Shown here: positions 39,977 through 47,638 of the stretch, piece by piece
How the letters are laid out: each line of letters starts with the position of its first letter
How positions within the stretch are numbered: position 1 is the first letter of the stretch
From: Pseudarthrobacter naphthalenicus
GTDB lineage: Bacteria; Actinomycetota; Actinomycetes; Actinomycetales; Micrococcaceae
DNA length: 64,000 nt
Direction of reading: 5' to 3'
Assembly (NCBI RefSeq): GCF_029076445.1
Contig: NZ_JARESG010000011.1
Span: forward strand, 89,174-153,173
Made by a program: the position numbers and the translations under genes
Notes under the pieces: model-generated
What the model was told of the DNA's origin: nothing
Databases searched by the model: none
What the model saw: only the letters and a program-made list of their open reading frames with translations

Positions 39977-42277
39977 ATGGCCAACAGGCCTGAGGAACCG
40001 GCAGGTTCAGCGAAACGGGGCGGTCCGCTGACGGCCAGCCCGGACCTGCCACCCACCGCAGTGGATGACGCTGTGCGGGAGGCTGAAGAGAACAAATGGA
40101 CGCCGGCCAAGATCGCCCTCTGGGCAGCCATCGCGCTGCTCGGCGGTGTGGCCTGGTTTATGGTGGCCATCATCCGGGGCGAGACGGTGAACGCCATCTG
40201 GTTCGTTTTTGCCTCGGTTTGTACGTACCTGATTGGTTACCGCTTCTACTCCAAGGTCATCGAGCGGTACATCACCAAACCCGATGACCGCCGCGCCACA
40301 CCGGCCGAGTACAAGGCCGACGGGAAAGACTACGTCCGGACGGACCGCAACGTCCTGTTTGGACACCACTTCGCCGCCATTGCCGGCGCGGGTCCGCTGG
40401 TGGGGCCGATCCTCGCCGCCCAGATGGGCTACCTGCCCGGAACCATCTGGATCATCATCGGTGTTGTCCTCGCCGGAGCGGTTCAGGACTACGTGGTGAT
40501 GTTCTTCTCGATGCGCCGCGGCGGCCGCTCCCTGGGCCAGATGGCGCGCGAAGAGCTCGGCGTCATCGGCGGCACGGCTGCACTGATAGCCACACTCCTG
40601 ATCATGGTCATCATCGTCGCCATCCTGGCCCTCGTGGTGGTCAACGCCCTGGCGGAAAGCCCCTGGGGTGTCTTCTCGGTGGGCATGACCATCCCGATCG
40701 CCCTGTTCATGGGTGTTTACCTCCGCTTCCTGCGCCCCGGCAAGATCATGGAAGTCTCCCTGATCGGCTTCGTGCTGCTGATGGCCGCCATCATCGGCGG
40801 CGGCCTGGTGGCCAACACCGAATGGGGTGCCGCATTCTTCACCCTGGACAAGGTCACCATCGCCTGGGGTCTCATCGTCTATGGTTTCATCGCCGCCATC
40901 CTGCCGGTCTGGCTGCTGCTGGCGCCGCGTGACTACCTTTCCACGTTCATGAAGATCGGCGTGATCGTGATGCTCGCGCTGGCCATCATCGTGGTCCGCC
41001 CCGAGATCACAGTTCCGGCCTTCAGCGAATTCGCGAGCCGGGACAACGGGCCGGTCTTCCCTGGCGCGCTGTTCCCGTTCCTGTTTGTGACCATCGCCTG
41101 TGGCGCCCTGTCCGGGTTCCATGCGCTGATCTCGTCCGGCACCACACCGAAGCTGGTGGAGAAGGAACGCCAGACGCGCTACATCGGCTACGGCGGCATG
41201 CTCATGGAGTCTTTCGTGGCCATCATGGCCCTGGTTGCGGCCATCTCCATTGACCGCGGACTCTATTTCGCCATGAACTCGCCTGCCGCCCTCACCGGCG
41301 GGACGGTGGAAACCGCGGCCGCCTGGGTCAACAGCCTGGGGCTGTCCGGCGTGAACATCGGCCCGGAGCTGCTTGCCGAGACGGCGAAGAACGTGGGCGA
41401 GGAAAGCATCGTGTCCCGCACCGGCGGCGCACCCACCCTCGCGGTGGGCCTGGCCCACATCATGCAGCAGTTCGTCGGCGGTACGGCAATGATGGCGTTC
41501 TGGTATCACTTCGCCATCATGTTCGAGGCGCTGTTCATCCTGACCGCAGTCGACGCCGGAACGCGCGTGGCGCGCTTTATGCTGCAGGACTCCATCGGTA
41601 ACTTTGCCCCGAAGTTCAAGGAACATTCCTGGCGCCCCGGTGCCTGGCTGTGCACAGCCATTATGGTGGCAGCCTGGGGTCTGGTGCTCCTGATGGGTGT
41701 GACGGATCCGCTCGGTGGCATCAATACGCTGTTCCCGCTGTTCGGCATCGCCAACCAGTTGCTGGCCGCCATTGCGCTCTCCGTCTGCCTGGCCATTGTG
41801 GCCAAACGGGGGAACTTCAAGTACCTGTGGATCGTAGCGGTGCCGCTGGCGTTTGCGGCTGTGGTGACCATCACCGCCAGCTACCAGAAGATCTTCTCGT
41901 CCACCCCGGCGGTCGGTTATTTTGCCAACAATGCGGCGTTCAGCAAGGCCCTTGCCGACGGCAAGACCGAGTTCGGGACGGCCAAGAGCGTGGCCGCCAT
42001 GGAAGCGGTGGTGCGCAACACAGCCATCCAGGGCTGGCTGTCCGTGATCTTCGTGGTGCTCAGCATCATTGTGATCGCCATGGCGGTTGTGGCCACCATC
42101 AAGGCCTTCCGGAACCAGCAGTCGGGGATCACCAACCAGGACAACGAGGACCCGGCCCGTCCGTCCCGCGTCTTCGCTCCTGCCGGGCTGGTTCCCACGC
42201 CGGCTGAAAAGGAACTGCTGGCCGAATGGGACAAGGTGCCCGCCGAGCTGCGGTTTGAAAGGGCTGGGCACAACTAA
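39977..42277 (+). CDS. cstA: Carbon starvation protein A
   Basis: 766 residues with about 16-18 membrane helices and the CstA signatures FGHHFAAIAGAGPLVGPILA and RDYLSTFMKIG, and a carboxy-terminal cytoplasmic tail. CstA family members import peptides or pyruvate and are induced on carbon starvation. The ATG at 39977 has GAGGAGG four bases upstream; the longer frame (39923) lacks a ribosome-binding site. The stop overlaps the ybdD start by one base (TAATG), the well-known cstA-ybdD pair. No promoter motif is confidently visible in the 211-bp gap before it. Confidence 0.95.
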   Translation: MANRPEEPAGSAKRGGPLTASPDLPPTAVDDAVREAEENKWTPAKIALWAAIALLGGVAWFMVAIIRGETVNAIWFVFASVCTYLIGYRFYSKVIERYITKPDDRRATPAEYKADGKDYVRTDRNVLFGHHFAAIAGAGPLVGPILAAQMGYLPGTIWIIIGVVLAGAVQDYVVMFFSMRRGGRSLGQMAREELGVIGGTAALIATLLIMVIIVAILALVVVNALAESPWGVFSVGMTIPIALFMGVYLRFLRPGKIMEVSLIGFVLLMAAIIGGGLVANTEWGAAFFTLDKVTIAWGLIVYGFIAAILPVWLLLAPRDYLSTFMKIGVIVMLALAIIVVRPEITVPAFSEFASRDNGPVFPGALFPFLFVTIACGALSGFHALISSGTTPKLVEKERQTRYIGYGGMLMESFVAIMALVAAISIDRGLYFAMNSPAALTGGTVETAAAWVNSLGLSGVNIGPELLAETAKNVGEESIVSRTGGAPTLAVGLAHIMQQFVGGTAMMAFWYHFAIMFEALFILTAVDAGTRVARFMLQDSIGNFAPKFKEHSWRPGAWLCTAIMVAAWGLVLLMGVTDPLGGINTLFPLFGIANQLLAAIALSVCLAIVAKRGNFKYLWIVAVPLAFAAVVTITASYQKIFSSTPAVGYFANNAAFSKALADGKTEFGTAKSVAAMEAVVRNTAIQGWLSVIFVVLSIIVIAMAVVATIKAFRNQQSGITNQDNEDPARPSRVFAPAGLVPTPAEKELLAEWDKVPAELRFERAGHN

Positions 42278-42480
42278 TGAGTGCCGGCCTGGCCGCTGTT
42301 GCCAGTGGCTTCCGTGGCTTCGCCCGGTACTTGGGCGGCGTTATGGGGGCGGATGCGTATGCCAAGTACCTTGAGCACTGGCAGGCGGCCGGGCACCAGG
42401 AGCCGCCGATGACGGAGCGGGAGTTCTGGCGGGACCATACGGACCGCCAGGACTCCAACCCCCAGGGGCGGTGCTGCTGA
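42277..42480 (+). CDS. ybdD: YbdD/YjiX-family small protein
   Basis: 67 residues. Matches the short DUF466 family: RGFARYLGGVMGADAYAKYLEHW and PPMTEREFWRDHTDRQ (motif given in parts), ending with Cys-rich QGRCC. Always found directly after cstA/btsT-like transporters. Its job is unknown; it may aid CstA. ATG overlaps the cstA stop by one base. Confidence 0.9.
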   Translation: MSAGLAAVASGFRGFARYLGGVMGADAYAKYLEHWQAAGHQEPPMTEREFWRDHTDRQDSNPQGRCC

Positions 42481-42540
42481 ACGTGCCGTCCGGCGTCATG
42501 GACTGGACCCGGCGTCGCCGGCGCGTGAGAGTATGAACGC

Positions 42541-43194
42541 ATGAGCGATCCGAAAGACACTCAGCCTGACGATATCCCCGTGGAGGGCACCATGCTCGAG
42601 GACGGGGGCCCGGCCGAGCCGGTGGTTGCCGGGCCAGTCCCAACCGGTCCGGCTGCTGCCGGCGGCGGCCCGGGCAAACCAAAAGGCAGCAACCTGCAGG
42701 ACCTGGTGGACGAGCCCGCCAAGGTGATGCGGATCGGGACCATGATCCGGCAGCTCCTGGAGGAAGTTAAGTCGGCGCCGCTGGACGAGGCCGCCCGCGG
42801 ACGCCTGGCCGAGATTCATGAGCGGTCCATCAAGGAGCTGGAGGACGGGCTTGCCCCGGAACTGGTGGATGAACTGGAACGGATAAGCCTTCCGTTCCCG
42901 GAGGATGCCACACCGTCGGACGCCGAGCTCCGGATCGCCCAGGCTCAGCTGGTGGGGTGGCTGGAGGGTCTTTTCCACGGTATCCAGACGGCCATCGCTG
43001 CCCAGCATGCGGCGCGGGAGCATGCCGTCGCGCAGATGCAGCTCAAGCAGCTGCCGCCGGGCACCATGATCGCTCCGGGAGTGGTCATCGGAGAGAACGG
43101 TGAACCGCAGCGGGCCACCGCCGGGCAGCGTCCCGGCGCACCCACACCCGGCCGCCCGGAAGACCCGGACCACGGCCCCGGACAGTACCTCTAG
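42541..43194 (+). CDS. bpa: Bacterial proteasome activator Bpa (PafE)
   Basis: 217 residues. After ~60 disordered acidic/Pro-rich residues there is a four-helix core of DUF2587 (NLQDLVDEPAKVMRIGTMIRQLL, RGRLAEIHERSIKELEDGL and so on, cited in parts) and the protein ends in GQYL, the exact tail that in Mycobacterium tuberculosis Bpa/PafE docks into the 20S proteasome to open the gate. It forms a dodecameric ring and feeds unstructured proteins independent of ATP. ATG at 42541; GAGAGTATGAACGC upstream has no clear ribosome-binding site. The next gene follows within seven bases. Confidence 0.95.
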   Translation: MSDPKDTQPDDIPVEGTMLEDGGPAEPVVAGPVPTGPAAAGGGPGKPKGSNLQDLVDEPAKVMRIGTMIRQLLEEVKSAPLDEAARGRLAEIHERSIKELEDGLAPELVDELERISLPFPEDATPSDAELRIAQAQLVGWLEGLFHGIQTAIAAQHAAREHAVAQMQLKQLPPGTMIAPGVVIGENGEPQRATAGQRPGAPTPGRPEDPDHGPGQYL

Positions 43195-43200
43195 GTTTAA

Positions 43201-43677
43201 GTGGGATTCTTTACTGCAGCCCGCCAAGGGCGCAAGGACGACGCCGAACTGGGCAAGGGCTTATGGCGCCGCGCCCACGACCGGTTCCACCGGGGACTGG
43301 ACCGGTATCACCAAGTGCTTGAAGGCGTGGAAGACGATCAGCTTTACGCCGAGCTGGTGGAAATCGCCAATGAGCTGACAGGGCTCCTGGAGCGGGTTCG
43401 TACAGTCTGTGTGGAGGCCCAGCGGCGGTCACCCAGCGACGGGCTCGACATTCCGGGAGCGTTGGCCGGGGTGCACCGCTCGCTGTCCAAGGCCGGCAAC
43501 TCGCTGGCTACCACTGCCGAAGCCGCCGCCATGCTGCGGCTCGCCGTGGGGCCGGTGCCGGTGGATGCAGCGTCGGTGCGGCGCCGCGCGGAATCGGTGT
43601 TCGAGCAGGTGGCCGACGCCGAACGTCGGCTCGCGCAGGATACCGCCGGGGGCCGCCCGGAGACGCTGTCCGGCTGA
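43201..43677 (+). CDS. Conserved hypothetical helical protein next to bpa
   Basis: 158 residues, nearly all alpha-helical: DRFHRGLDRYHQVLEGVEDDQLYAELVEIANEL (given in parts), then RVRTVCVEAQRR and VFEQVADAERRLAQD. No family is recognised and no membrane helix is present. GTG at 43201, six bases after the bpa stop, so it is probably co-translated. Co-occurrence with bpa suggests a proteasome-related role, but that is inference from position only. Confidence 0.78.
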   Translation: MGFFTAARQGRKDDAELGKGLWRRAHDRFHRGLDRYHQVLEGVEDDQLYAELVEIANELTGLLERVRTVCVEAQRRSPSDGLDIPGALAGVHRSLSKAGNSLATTAEAAAMLRLAVGPVPVDAASVRRRAESVFEQVADAERRLAQDTAGGRPETLSG

Positions 43678-43718
43678 CGTGGCGCGGGCGGCCTGCCCCG
43701 CTGCGGCGGGGTGAAGCC

Positions 43719-43907
43719 TCAGGCGGCGATGCGCACCGGCTCTGCAGTAACTTCGTCGATGACTGCCCAGGATTCCTCGCCTGCGCACTGCCGGCTGGCG
43801 AAACGCTCGGCGTCCGCCAGCGAGTCAAAGCTTTCATGGCGGATCCGGCCGCAATCGGCGTCGAAGTAGGTGACGTGGTATTCGGGGGCCGCGTTGTTGT
43901 TTTCCAT
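43719..43907 (-). CDS. Small hypothetical protein
   Basis: 62 residues: MENNNAAPEYHVTYFDADCG, then RIRHESFDSLADAERFASRQC and SWAVIDEVTAEPVRIAA. A compact alpha/beta peptide resembling short DUF-type proteins of actinobacteria; no function. ATG at 43907; a longer frame to 43994 is less likely. Weak stem (ccccgc/gcgggg) lies just beyond the stop. Confidence 0.6.
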   Translation of the reverse strand: MENNNAAPEYHVTYFDADCGRIRHESFDSLADAERFASRQCAGEESWAVIDEVTAEPVRIAA

Positions 43908-44009
43908 AAATCCAGTCTGCAACCGGGGTCTGACAATCACCGGGCAGCAGTGCGGCGTGTTGCAGGTGATGAAGTCGGATCTGTCTCCCGCCATGATTTG
44001 GGCGGCTGC

Positions 44010-44966
44010 TTACCGCGCTGACAGCCGGAGTACCCGCTGCTGAGCGAGCATGGCTGAACGCTGTGCCTTTTCGGCCGCCCTGGCCGCCTGTTTTGCTTCG
44101 GCTGCGGCAGAGGACAGTCCCTTCCGGGCGCTGTCCAACTGTTCCTCGGTGGCTTTCAGCCGTGCCCGGAGGTCCTGGGCTTCGCGGGTCAGTTCGGCCA
44201 CGTTCTGCTCTGTCTTCGCCAGCTGGTCCCGGCGTTCGGTTGCCATTGCGGAGGCGTCCTGTTCGGCCGCCTCGGCGTCTGCCAGGACGGCCCTGGCCTT
44301 CTCCAAAGCGGACGGCGACGTCCGCCGCGGAGTCTCCCGGACAGCCTTGAGGCGCGGCTGCTCCGACGGCTCACGAGCGGCGCCTGCCGCCGTCGCGCGT
44401 TGTTTGTGTTCATGCTCCGGGACCGGCGGAGGGGAGGCGCGCGGTGCCGGAACTGCCCCTGGCACGGCCACGGCGCCTTCGAGGTCCACCGTGTCCACGC
44501 CGTCCGCGGATAGCGTCCGGACCAGCAGTCCGCTCTGAACGGCGGCAGCTGCCCCTTCATCCGCGATCAGCGCGCCCAGGGTCCGTTCCACGTCGCTGGC
44601 GATTGCCGTGCTGATGGCGCGCCCGTTCCGCTCGGCGACGGAACGGGCGGTGCCGACGGCGGTGTCCAGGAGGGCGCGGCGCTCGCGCGCCAGTTCACGG
44701 AGGGCACGGGCGTCGAGGGCTGACTGTGCAGCACGCATCCGTCGGCCCAGGTCAGCGAGTTGTGCGAGTATTTCGGACTCATGCACCGCCATCATATTGA
44801 CGGCCCAGGCCGCCGCTGAGGGCTTGGGCAGGGCTTTAACGGCGGCGGCGAGGTCCTTCCCGGAACCGGTGGCGGCCTTGGCGGCAGCTGTCCGGGCAGC
44901 CATGAACTCATCAAATGGCACGGCGTAGAGTTCCAGCGCGATGGTACTGAGCGCCTTGTCATCCAT
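44010..44966 (-). CDS. Conserved hypothetical protein with coiled coil
   Basis: 318 residues. N-terminal ~140 residues are helical (ELYAVPFDEFMAARTAAAKAATGSGKDLAAAVKALPKPSAAAWAVNMM, quoted in parts), and the C-terminal ~100 residues, from about 215, are a long coiled coil rich in Ala, Glu, Arg and Gln (ELTREAQDLRARLKATEEQLDSARKGLSSAA cited in parts). The middle is Pro/Ala-rich. No membrane segment or known motif. The ATG at 44966 is chosen; the frame runs open further upstream. Orphan gene, family function unknown. Confidence 0.75.
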   Translation of the reverse strand: MDDKALSTIALELYAVPFDEFMAARTAAAKAATGSGKDLAAAVKALPKPSAAAWAVNMMAVHESEILAQLADLGRRMRAAQSALDARALRELARERRALLDTAVGTARSVAERNGRAISTAIASDVERTLGALIADEGAAAAVQSGLLVRTLSADGVDTVDLEGAVAVPGAVPAPRASPPPVPEHEHKQRATAAGAAREPSEQPRLKAVRETPRRTSPSALEKARAVLADAEAAEQDASAMATERRDQLAKTEQNVAELTREAQDLRARLKATEEQLDSARKGLSSAAAEAKQAARAAEKAQRSAMLAQQRVLRLSAR

Positions 44967-45034
44967 GCACGCAATCATAAGCGGGCAGGCGGGCGTCCCG
45001 GGTACGCGCACGCCCGGCCTGACCGTGCGACTGT

Positions 45035-45256
45035 TCAGGGCCGCGCAGGCACCTGTCTGGATCCCCGGCGGTGCACCCTCAGCCTCCGGGGACCCCTGGG
45101 CGTGCTCCGTCGCCGGGTGCCGTGAGGGCTCCTGCGGGGGGCCCTGAGTCCGGCCTTCCGTTCAGCGCGGCCGAGCAGGCCAAGCATGCTCGAAATAATG
45201 ACCACCCACAGCACGGCGGCTGCGAGGACGATACAAATCAAGGTCAGTGGATGCAT
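45035..45256 (-). CDS. Possible small membrane protein
   Basis: 73 residues. One hydrophobic helix at the N-terminus (LTLICIVLAAAVLWVVIISSMLGLL cited in parts), then a strongly basic C-terminal half (many Arg). It starts 12 bp after the stop of the HPt-like gene on the same strand. No ribosome-binding site and no family, so this is a tentative call. Confidence 0.4.
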   Translation of the reverse strand: MHPLTLICIVLAAAVLWVVIISSMLGLLGRAERKAGLRAPRRSPHGTRRRSTPRGPRRLRVHRRGSRQVPARP

Positions 45257-45268
45257 GGCGGGCCCGGC

Positions 45269-45652
45269 TCACGCGACGTATTTCTGCAGCAGGTCTGTAG
45301 TCTGCCTGCCGCATTTGGTGATCCGTGAAATGTTGGCAGCCGCCAACTGCGGGAGCAGCCTCGCGGGTTCGGCATGGCGGGTATCAACCCGGAGGCAGTG
45401 CTCCAGGTCGGTCGCAAACTCTGCGAGGCGTTCCGCGCCCACCATCTGGCTCGACGACTTGAGGCTGAGGACGGCATCCAGAGCACCCCTCAGATCACCG
45501 GTGGTCAGCGTGAGGCGGACTTTTTCAGCCCGGTCGGGCAAGAGTGCAATGAAGTTCAGGACGAAGTGCTTGCAGACATCTTCGTCGTCGAGACCGTCCC
45601 GCAGCTTTTGCAGAACTCCCCGATCCAGTAGCGGTAAAGCATTGGTGTCCAT
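45269..45652 (-). CDS. HPt-like protein lacking the phosphoacceptor histidine
   Basis: 127 residues. It has the length and helical pattern of a histidine phosphotransfer domain (VLQKLRDGLDDEDVCKHFVLNF, then VLSLKSSSQMVGAERLAEF). In true HPt domains the motif is HxLKGSS; here it reads L62-S-L-K-S-S-S, so the His position is Leu62 and phosphotransfer is not possible at that place. The ATG at 45652 has CGGGGGAG four bases upstream. A longer frame to 45823 has no support. No kinase gene is adjacent. It could be a non-phosphorylatable decoy or an inhibitor; this is speculation. Confidence 0.78.
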   Translation of the reverse strand: MDTNALPLLDRGVLQKLRDGLDDEDVCKHFVLNFIALLPDRAEKVRLTLTTGDLRGALDAVLSLKSSSQMVGAERLAEFATDLEHCLRVDTRHAEPARLLPQLAAANISRITKCGRQTTDLLQKYVA

Positions 45653-45729
45653 AACTCCCCCGAGCGTCGAAGTGCCTACAACGACCCCCCAGGACCTGTA
45701 ATGGACGTTACTGGCTCGCAAGGATGAAG

Positions 45730-45752
45730 ACACGAGTAGGTGGTACTCGTGT
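45730..45752 (-). terminator. Stem-loop after the NTF2-like gene
   Basis: Perfect 9-bp inverted repeat acacgagta/tactcgtgt with a five-base loop, 28 bp past the stop of the NTF2-like gene on the minus strand. Confidence 0.6.
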
Positions 45753-45780
45753 TTGCCTGTGGGAACACCCGAAATCCCCG

Positions 45781-46179
45781 TCATCCACCAACGGTGTCGC
45801 CATGCCGGTGGGCCACTTTCCACGCGCCGTGTTCGCGCCGGTAGACCTGTGTGGCCCGCAGCGTGAAGGTGCGCGGGTCGCCGTCGACCGAGACCGAGAT
45901 GTGTTCGAGCCCTGCGGTATAGGCCATGTCGCCGGCCACGTCATACGCCTGCAGCTCAAAGGCGTAGGCGGTGCAGGCCGAGAAGCTCTGTTCGAGGGAA
46001 GTAAACAGTTCGTCCAGTTCACGCTGCCCATAAGCGTTCCGCCACGCCCCCAGCACGCTCACGGGTTCGTTCCGTGACCAAAGCCTGCGTCGCGGGCCGG
46101 AATCGCCGTTGTGCAGCGCGAGTTCCGCTTCGTAAAGGTCGGTTTTAACCCACGCCAGGAATTCATCGCGATCGGTCAT
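45781..46179 (-). CDS. NTF2/SnoaL-like family protein
   Basis: 132 residues with the alpha+beta cone pattern of SnoaL/DUF4440 proteins: EFLAWVKTDLYEAELALHNGD, RNEPVSVLGAW, then FELQAYDVAGDMAYTAGLEHIS and RREHGAWKVAHRHGDTV (given in parts). Many members bind small ligands or act as isomerases; none is assigned. ATG at 46179; the frame extends upstream but with no start preferred. Isolated gene followed by a stem-loop. Confidence 0.85.
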   Translation of the reverse strand: MTDRDEFLAWVKTDLYEAELALHNGDSGPRRRLWSRNEPVSVLGAWRNAYGQRELDELFTSLEQSFSACTAYAFELQAYDVAGDMAYTAGLEHISVSVDGDPRTFTLRATQVYRREHGAWKVAHRHGDTVGG

Positions 46180-46330
46180 GCCACCAGTATGAGCCCGGCC
46201 AGTCAGGCGTGCGTGCGGAAATTTCGAAAAGCCGACCTCGAACCCGCTGCCCAGCATGACCCTCTGGGGCTATTGTTTGGCGTAGCGGTTCAGGCAGCGG
46301 ACCGCCCATCGAGCATCGGAGCAACGAACC

Positions 46331-46678
46331 ATGTCCGGACCGCTGCCTGGAAGTGAGCACGGGGAAGACCACGGCCCAGGAGCCAATGCGGAACGCCGGG
46401 CGGTCTCCGCAGGGCTGCTTGCGCTCATCATCCTGATTGTCGATGCGTCGGTACTGTTATGGGCTATCTGGGCCGCGGGTGGCGGCGTTGACTCAGGGCT
46501 CCTGTGGGTCGGCATATTCCTCGCTTTCAACCTGCCGGCGACCTGTCTCGTGGTCATCCTCGGCGTCGCGTCCCTGGTGAAAAAGAGTGGGCGAATGCCC
46601 GGGGCAATCGCTTTGGTGATCTCAGGCGGTGCACTAATTTTCGCGGTCTACGGCTTCGTGACAACCCAGATTCTCTGA
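46331..46678 (+). CDS. Small hypothetical membrane protein
   Basis: 115 residues with three hydrophobic helices (~28-48, ~57-81 and ~91-111). The N-terminal 25 residues are hydrophilic. No family recognised. ATG at 46331, GGAGC 8 bp upstream. Isolated between divergent and convergent genes, so its role is unknown. Confidence 0.62.
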   Translation: MSGPLPGSEHGEDHGPGANAERRAVSAGLLALIILIVDASVLLWAIWAAGGGVDSGLLWVGIFLAFNLPATCLVVILGVASLVKKSGRMPGAIALVISGGALIFAVYGFVTTQIL

Positions 46679-46806
46679 GGTGTCAGGAAGGGGGCAGAAG
46701 CGCCGGGGTGCGCCGACGGCACTGCCGCATCGCCTACGCACCGCAGCCAAGCCCTAAGGTCATTCGCGTTCCCTCGCGTAGGCGCTGAGGGGGTCGCGTG
46801 GTCCGG

Positions 46807-47307
46807 TTAGGGGTGCCCCGGGGTCAGGTTGGCAGTGCCATGGGCGGTCCGGTCGGCATAGTTGTAAATAACCACGCTCCGGACAGGTGCCGGGAGGGCG
46901 GACCACATCTTGATGTCCATGTCGATCCGTTGGCTGGGCTGGTCGCTGAGCGGAGCCAGGTCAATCAGCGTGGCGGAGGTCAGTCCCGCCTCGCCGTTGG
47001 CTCCGGGGCTCAAGGTTCCCGGGCTCAGCATGATGCGGAGGTCTACACCCGGAGCGGTTGAAAACTCCTTCAGCTCCAGCACCGCTCCCGTGTCCGTCAC
47101 GCGGATGGTGGCCACGCCTCTGGTGACGGCAGCTTGGGACTGGAAGCGCCCTTCGAGCCATTGGGGGCCGGCCAGGGGAGCAGGATGGGACGGCGAAGGA
47201 CTTGCCGGTGGTGGGCTCCCGGCCTCCGCAGGAGGTCCCGAGTACGTGCAGCCAACAAGGCTTGCAGCCAGGGCGCCTGCGATGGCCGCGTGCGAAAGCA
47301 ATTTCAT
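46807..47307 (-). CDS. DM13-like lipoprotein
   Basis: 166 residues. Signal peptide ending in a lipobox LVGC (Cys20), so it is lipid-anchored on the outer face of the cell membrane. A Pro/Ser-rich linker (~27-45) leads to a DM13-type domain (~50-166): EGRFQSQAAVTRGVATI, ELKEFSTAPGVDLRIMLSPG and PVRSVVIYNYADRTAHGTA (cited in parts), the pattern of proteins proposed to have electron-transfer or adhesion roles. ATG at 47307 with GGGGGA four bases upstream. Confidence 0.85.
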   Translation of the reverse strand: MKLLSHAAIAGALAASLVGCTYSGPPAEAGSPPPASPSPSHPAPLAGPQWLEGRFQSQAAVTRGVATIRVTDTGAVLELKEFSTAPGVDLRIMLSPGTLSPGANGEAGLTSATLIDLAPLSDQPSQRIDMDIKMWSALPAPVRSVVIYNYADRTAHGTANLTPGHP

Positions 47308-47429
47308 AATTCCCCCAAATTATTCATGCGTGCTGCACCCAACCGTCGTGCGGACATGACGAACAGGTTGGGCATCAACGGAAAAAGCGGGGAACCCTAC
47401 GATTCCCCGCTTGTCCACAAGCCAGCGAA

Positions 47430-47463
47430 AAACCCCCCAGAAACCTTGATTTCTAGGGGGTTT
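47430..47463 (-). terminator. Terminator after tRNA-Thr
   Basis: 14-bp stem with one mismatch (aaaccccccagaaa/tttctagggggttt), six-base loop; a run of T follows on the minus strand. Seven bases past the tRNA 3' end. Confidence 0.82.
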
Positions 47464-47469
47464 GTCCCG

Positions 47470-47542
47470 AGCTTCCTATCAGAATCGAACTGATGACCTT
47501 TTCATTACGAGTGAAACGCTCTACCGACTGAGCTAAGGAAGC
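47470..47542 (-). tRNA. tRNA-Thr (anticodon CGT)
   Basis: 73 nt. Acceptor GCTTCCT/AGGAAGC, D-arm TAGCTCAGTCGGTAGAGC, anticodon loop CTCGTAA (CGT, reads ACG), T-arm TCAGTTCGATTCTGA. No encoded CCA; followed by a terminator. Confidence 0.95.
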
Positions 47543-47638
47543 ACCGCGTGAAATCTCCCGGCTAACCGGGCGGTTCATGCAAGAGTCAACTGTAATAGAG
47601 TCCCGCCGTCCGGGTCAAAATGGGACCCGACAGACGGT

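Noticed and set aside
40007..42271. 754-residue open frame antisense to cstA
   Set aside because: Highly His/Asp/Gln/Gly-rich composition typical of the antisense strand of high-GC genes; the plus strand has unambiguous CstA sequence and a strong ribosome-binding site.
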